A stretch of 7,964 bases of DNA from Frankiaceae bacterium (GTDB lineage Bacteria > Actinomycetota > Actinomycetes > Frankiales > Frankiaceae). The stretch is taken from NCBI GenBank assembly GCA_030840885.1, contig JAVEDQ010000061.1, positions 1 through 7,964 of the forward strand, read 5' to 3'. Shown one piece after another: positions 4,931 through 7,964 of the stretch (its first letter is position 1; every line of letters begins with the position of its first letter). Below the pieces are notes generated by a model. The model made no database searches and had not been told where the DNA came from. It saw only the letters and a list, made by a program, of their open reading frames with translations. The translations under genes were made by a program, and so were the position numbers.

Positions 4931-6307
4931 TCAGAACTCGAAGGACTCGACGTGGATCTGCCGACGGGGGACGCGAGCCGTCCGGAGCGCCCGGACCGTC
5001 GTGTCGGTGAGCCCGGCGGGCCCGCAGACGAAGACGTCGTGGGCGGCGAGGTCGGGGATGTTGGCCTGCAGCGTCCGGGCGTCGAGCGGGTCGACGCCGA
5101 ACTCCGTCCGACGGCCGACGACGATGTGCAGCCGGGCGCCGCGGGAGGCGGCGAGGGACTCCAGCTCGTGGCGGAAAACGACGTCGGCCTCCCGACTCGC
5201 CCGGTAGAGCAGCGTCAGGTCGCCGGGCGCGGCGGGCAGCGTCTGGAACAGCGCTCGCAGCGGCGTCACGCCGACTCCGCCGGCGACGAGCAGGACCTTC
5301 CGCTGCGTCCGCTTGGCGGCGACCATCGCGCCGTAGGGGCCCTCGGCGACCAGCCGCGTCCCCGGCTGCAGCGCGGCCAGCGCGCCGCTGTGCTCGCCGA
5401 ACGTCTTGACGGTGATGCGGAGCAGGTGGACCGAGGGCGGGGCGGACAGCGAGTACGGGTTCGACGCCCACCACAGCTCCCGGGTGAGGAAGCGCCAGCG
5501 GAAGAACTGTCCGGACTCGGCACGGAGCTCGTCGAGGTGGCGTCCGCCGACGAGCACGGAGACGATGCCGGGGGCCTCCGAATGCACCGCGACGATGCGC
5601 AGTTGGTGGCGCAGCGCCTGCCGAACCGGGGTGATGAAGCGGTACCAGAGGATGGCTGCGCCGACGGTGGCGTAGAGCGCAGCCCACGCGACGCGGGCGG
5701 GGCGGTTGTCGATGAAGTCGGCACCGGTCGAGAACTGGTGGCTGAACGCGAGCGCGATGGCCAGGTAGGTGTAGAAGTGCAGGTAGTACCAGGTCTCGTA
5801 CCGCATCCGGCGGCGGGCGGCGCGGGCCGAGACGATCCCGATACCGACGAACAGCAGGCCGGCGACGGTCGCCATCAGGACGTCGGGGTAGCTCAGGTTC
5901 AGCGTCTTCGTCTGGTGCACGACGTTGGTGTGGCCGGTGACCGCGTAGCCCCAGGTGATGAGCAGCGCGTGGGCGACGATCAGCGAGACGCTGTACCGGC
6001 CGCCGAAGGAGTGCCACCTGGCCAGCCGGTCGGCCCCGAGTCCGCGCTCCACCGGTGGGATGCGGGCCATGAGGGCGACGAGGACGACGACGCCGTAGCC
6101 GGCGAGCAGGCCCGTGATGCGGCCGGCGTTGGTGAGGACGTCGCCGAAGCCGGAGATCGACGGGGTGTCGAACCACCAGAGGCCGAGCGTCGCGACCGCA
6201 CCGGCGACGATCGCACCCAGCATGGCGTTCGGGTTCATCGAGGCGGGTGCTGGCGGCGGCGTGGCGCGGGATGCCGGCGACACGGGCCGCTCGAGGACGG
6301 TCGTCAT
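4931..6307 (-). CDS. ferric-reductase-like transmembrane bis-haem flavoprotein with FAD/NAD(P)H domain
   Basis: A 458-residue fusion of a six-helix ferric-reductase-like membrane domain (helices about 29-46, 61-83, 103-123, 141-161, 172-192, 205-224) and a cytosolic ferredoxin-reductase-type domain (about 228-458). Haem ligands: H99 and H113 in helix 3, H177 and H190 in helix 5, giving a probable inner haem (H99/H177) and outer haem (H113/H190). The basic loop RARRRMR (162-169 region) between helices 4 and 5 agrees with a cytosolic side. FAD binding: NPYS (283-286). NAD(P)H binding: GGVGVTP (343-349) and CGP (428-430), with a C-terminal Phe (SFEF) as in many FNR-type enzymes. It should move electrons from cytosolic NAD(P)H across the membrane. 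Neighbours suggest the acceptor is the FMN_bind protein rather than free ferric iron. A 22-residue Pro/Ala-rich N-terminus precedes helix 1. First gene of the operon; its Shine-Dalgarno is weak. Confidence 0.92.
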   Translation of the reverse strand: MTTVLERPVSPASRATPPPAPASMNPNAMLGAIVAGAVATLGLWWFDTPSISGFGDVLTNAGRITGLLAGYGVVVLVALMARIPPVERGLGADRLARWHSFGGRYSVSLIVAHALLITWGYAVTGHTNVVHQTKTLNLSYPDVLMATVAGLLFVGIGIVSARAARRRMRYETWYYLHFYTYLAIALAFSHQFSTGADFIDNRPARVAWAALYATVGAAILWYRFITPVRQALRHQLRIVAVHSEAPGIVSVLVGGRHLDELRAESGQFFRWRFLTRELWWASNPYSLSAPPSVHLLRITVKTFGEHSGALAALQPGTRLVAEGPYGAMVAAKRTQRKVLLVAGGVGVTPLRALFQTLPAAPGDLTLLYRASREADVVFRHELESLAASRGARLHIVVGRRTEFGVDPLDARTLQANIPDLAAHDVFVCGPAGLTDTTVRALRTARVPRRQIHVESFEF

Positions 6308-6354
6308 CGGGTTTCGCCGCTCGTACAGCCGCGGATTTGGTTGCTCACTCCACC

Positions 6355-6381
6355 TTTATCGACGACGCACATGAGTGTCGA
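6355..6381 (-). promoter_or_regulatory. weak promoter candidate for the reductase-flavinylation operon
   Basis: On the minus strand TCGACA (6381-6376) resembles a -35 box and GATAAA (6360-6355) a -10 box, with a 15-bp spacer that is shorter than ideal. Transcription would start about 40 bases before the ATG at 6307. In this GC-rich gap it is the only AT-leaning hexamer in a sensible position, but the match is poor. Confidence 0.22.
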
Positions 6382-6389
6382 CTGCGGCT

Positions 6390-6406
6390 CAGCTATGCGT
6401 TAGCTG
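6390..6406 (-). terminator. small perfect hairpin after the amidase gene, weak terminator or dyad
   Basis: CAGCTA and TAGCTG form a perfect 6-bp stem around a 5-base loop, 19 bases beyond the amidase stop (6425) on the same strand. No U-tract follows, so strong intrinsic termination is not supported; GC-rich actinobacteria often use U-less hairpins. It could instead be a regulatory dyad for the reductase gene downstream. Confidence 0.3.
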
Positions 6407-6424
6407 TGGAAGGTGCCGGACCGA

Positions 6425-7954
6425 TCACATGCCCGGCGGCGCCGGGAAGCCACCGCACGCCTGCTCGTAGGTGTGTGCCACCCGCAGCACGTTCGCGTCG
6501 TCGAAGTGGCGGCCGACGATCATCATCCCGCAGGGGAGCCCGTCGACCAGCGGCGCCGGGACCGAGATGGCCGGATGCCCGCTGACGTCGAAGGGCGCGG
6601 TGTTGCCGATCATCGACAGCGCCCGCGGGAGGTAGTCGGCCAGCGGTGCGTCGTGGGGGAGGATCTCCTGCGCCGTGAACGGCAGCGTGGGCAGGACCAG
6701 GACGTCATAGGCGCTCAACGCGTCGTCGTAGGCCTTGCGCAGCTCGAAGGCCAGGTTCCGTGCCATGCCGTAGTAGCTGCCGTGCCCGACCTCGAAGGCG
6801 TGCCGTCCGGCGAGCGCGACGAGCTTCACCGTCTTGGAGAACTCGCCGGCGCGCTCGCGCCACTGGCGGCCGTAGTAGGCCATGAGCTCGGGGTCGTACT
6901 GACCCTGCGCGTTCATCCCGAAGGCGTTCCCGTCGAGCATCTGGAAGGCGGCACCTTCGGTGGCGATCACGTTCCACAGGTGCATCGCGTCGGCGTGCCA
7001 CGGGATCGACACCTCATCGGCCGTCAGCCCGGCGCCGCGCAACACGTCGATGGCGGAACGGACCGCGTCGTCGACGCCGGGGTCGGAGACCGGGGTGGCG
7101 AACCCCTCGCCGAGGATGCCGACGCGCAACCCTTCGGCGGACGGTTCGAGTGCGGCGACGTAGTCGACGGCGGGCAGCGCCACCGGTTGCCGGGGATCGA
7201 GACCGTCGACTCCGGCCATCACGGTCAGCATGAGCGCGGCGTCGGCCACGGTGCGGGTGATCGGGCCGACGTGGTCGATGGTCTGCTCGATCGGGAACGC
7301 GCCGGTGTAGGGCACCAGGCCATGCGTCGGCTTGTGTCCGACGGTGCCGGAGAACGAGCTCGGGATACGCACCGAGCCGCCCTGGTCACCGCCGGTAGCG
7401 AGGTCGACGGCGCCGATCGCCACCAGCGCCGCGCTCCCGCTCGACGAGCCGCCCGCGTTGCGGCTCTCGTCCCACGGGTTGCGCACCGCCGCCGGCTGCG
7501 ACGTGAAGCTCGCGCCGGAGAAGCACATGTCCTCGCAGACCGACTTGCCGGCGATGGTGGCCCCGGCCGCGAGCAGGCGACTCACGATGGTCGCGTCCCG
7601 GGTGGGGACGAAGCCCTCGACCGCCCGGGAACCGTTCATCATCGGCACCCCTGCCACAGCCGTGTTGTCCTTCACCGCGACGGTCCTGCCGGCGAGCGCA
7701 CCCTCGCCGCCCTCGACGATGTTCGTCGTCACGTACCAGGCACCGAGCGGGTTGTCGGCAGCGACCGGCGCGGCCCAGTCCCGCTGCGGCGCGCTGGGGG
7801 CGGTCCGGGCGTAGAGCCGCTCGACGGCGTCCCAGTTCTCCAGCACGCCGCCGATGAAGGTGCCGTATTCGGCGAGTTCCTCGCCGGACATCCGGAAGCC
7901 GTAATGCTCGTTCAGGGCGGCCAGCTGATAGTCGTTCGGCGGGGTCAGGGGCAC
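6425..7954 (-). CDS. amidase-signature amidase, nitrile-hydratase-associated type
   Basis: A 509-residue cytosolic enzyme hydrolysing carboxamides to acid and ammonia. The amidase-signature triad is complete: K95 (VAVKDN), cis-Ser S170 (in GGSSSGSAALVA) and nucleophile S194 (in DQGGSVRIPS), with D190 four residues earlier. These sit one residue before K96, S171, S195 and D191 of Rhodococcus nitrile-pathway amidases, and I recall long matching stretches such as WYVTT, GVPMMNGSR, GLVPYTGAFPIE, NTAPFDV and GMMI-GRHFDDA. The N-terminal helical extension (1-80) also fits that subgroup rather than GatA. In Rhodococcus such amidases act after nitrile hydratase; no such gene is visible here, but the window ends 10 bp upstream. 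The start is GTG 7954, preceded by GAGGAG four bases away. Substrate and enantioselectivity are not readable from sequence. Confidence 0.93.
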   Translation of the reverse strand: MPLTPPNDYQLAALNEHYGFRMSGEELAEYGTFIGGVLENWDAVERLYARTAPSAPQRDWAAPVAADNPLGAWYVTTNIVEGGEGALAGRTVAVKDNTAVAGVPMMNGSRAVEGFVPTRDATIVSRLLAAGATIAGKSVCEDMCFSGASFTSQPAAVRNPWDESRNAGGSSSGSAALVAIGAVDLATGGDQGGSVRIPSSFSGTVGHKPTHGLVPYTGAFPIEQTIDHVGPITRTVADAALMLTVMAGVDGLDPRQPVALPAVDYVAALEPSAEGLRVGILGEGFATPVSDPGVDDAVRSAIDVLRGAGLTADEVSIPWHADAMHLWNVIATEGAAFQMLDGNAFGMNAQGQYDPELMAYYGRQWRERAGEFSKTVKLVALAGRHAFEVGHGSYYGMARNLAFELRKAYDDALSAYDVLVLPTLPFTAQEILPHDAPLADYLPRALSMIGNTAPFDVSGHPAISVPAPLVDGLPCGMMIVGRHFDDANVLRVAHTYEQACGGFPAPPGM

Positions 7955-7958
7955 GGTT

Positions 7959-7964
7959 CTCCTC
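7959..7964 (-). promoter_or_regulatory. strong Shine-Dalgarno of the amidase gene
   Basis: GAGGAG on the minus strand, four bases (AACC) before GTG 7954, is the best ribosome binding site in the window. It fixes the GTG start and implies efficient translation. It runs to the last base, so the promoter or upstream gene lies outside. Confidence 0.75.

Noticed and set aside
4952..6403. 483-codon plus-strand open frame opposite the reductase
   Set aside because: Its composition (Gly, Asp, Val, Arg) reflects codon bias of the complementary gene, and it has no recognisable motif. The minus strand has complete haem, FAD and NAD motifs.
1..7964. RNA genes, CRISPR array, insertion sequence, prophage or toxin-antitoxin genes
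   Set aside because: No tRNA or rRNA-like stretch, regular spaced repeats, transposase motifs or small paired genes were seen. Coding density and base composition look even across the window.

Overview
The window is GC-rich, densely coded DNA of actinobacterial type, with GTG starts, overlapping stop/start codons and G/C-ending codons. It holds six protein genes, one of them cut by the left edge. The left part (TrkA-type regulator diverging from a large permease gene that is followed by a TRAM-domain RNA methyltransferase) resembles the mycobacterial Rv2691/Rv2690c/Rv2689c neighbourhood as I remember it. I cannot name a genus. No RNA gene, insertion sequence, integrase or CRISPR array is visible.

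Region 1 (1-3580) looks like a potassium-homeostasis locus. A TrkA/CeoB-type NAD-binding potassium regulator runs leftward out of the window. Divergent from it is a 657-residue permease that a quick annotation would call an amino-acid permease. Its residues match the potassium-binding positions of KimA, which suggests potassium uptake. The region between them (182-338) carries a three-copy 12-bp tandem repeat, a perfect 7-bp inverted repeat and a -10-like hexamer placed so that the permease mRNA may be leaderless. The permease stop codon overlaps the GTG start of an m5U-type RNA methyltransferase.

Region 2 (3584-6307, minus strand) is the most interesting part: a three-gene extracytosolic electron-transfer module. 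In transcription order it encodes (i) a six-helix, bis-haem ferric-reductase-like flavoprotein with a cytosolic FAD/NAD(P)H domain, (ii) a membrane-anchored FMN_bind protein with a Ser/Gly tether and a covalent-flavinylation motif, and (iii) an ApbE FAD:protein FMN transferase that would load FMN onto that motif. The likely electron path is NAD(P)H, FAD, two haems, then covalent FMN outside the membrane. The final acceptor is not encoded here. ApbE has no visible signal peptide although its substrate domain is predicted to lie outside the cell, a topology problem worth resolving.

Region 3 (6425-7954, minus strand) is an amidase-signature enzyme closely resembling the Rhodococcus amidases linked to nitrile hydratases. 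Its start and a strong ribosome binding site lie at the right edge, so its upstream partners cannot be seen. A 117-bp gap with a small hairpin and a weak promoter candidate separates it from the reductase operon.
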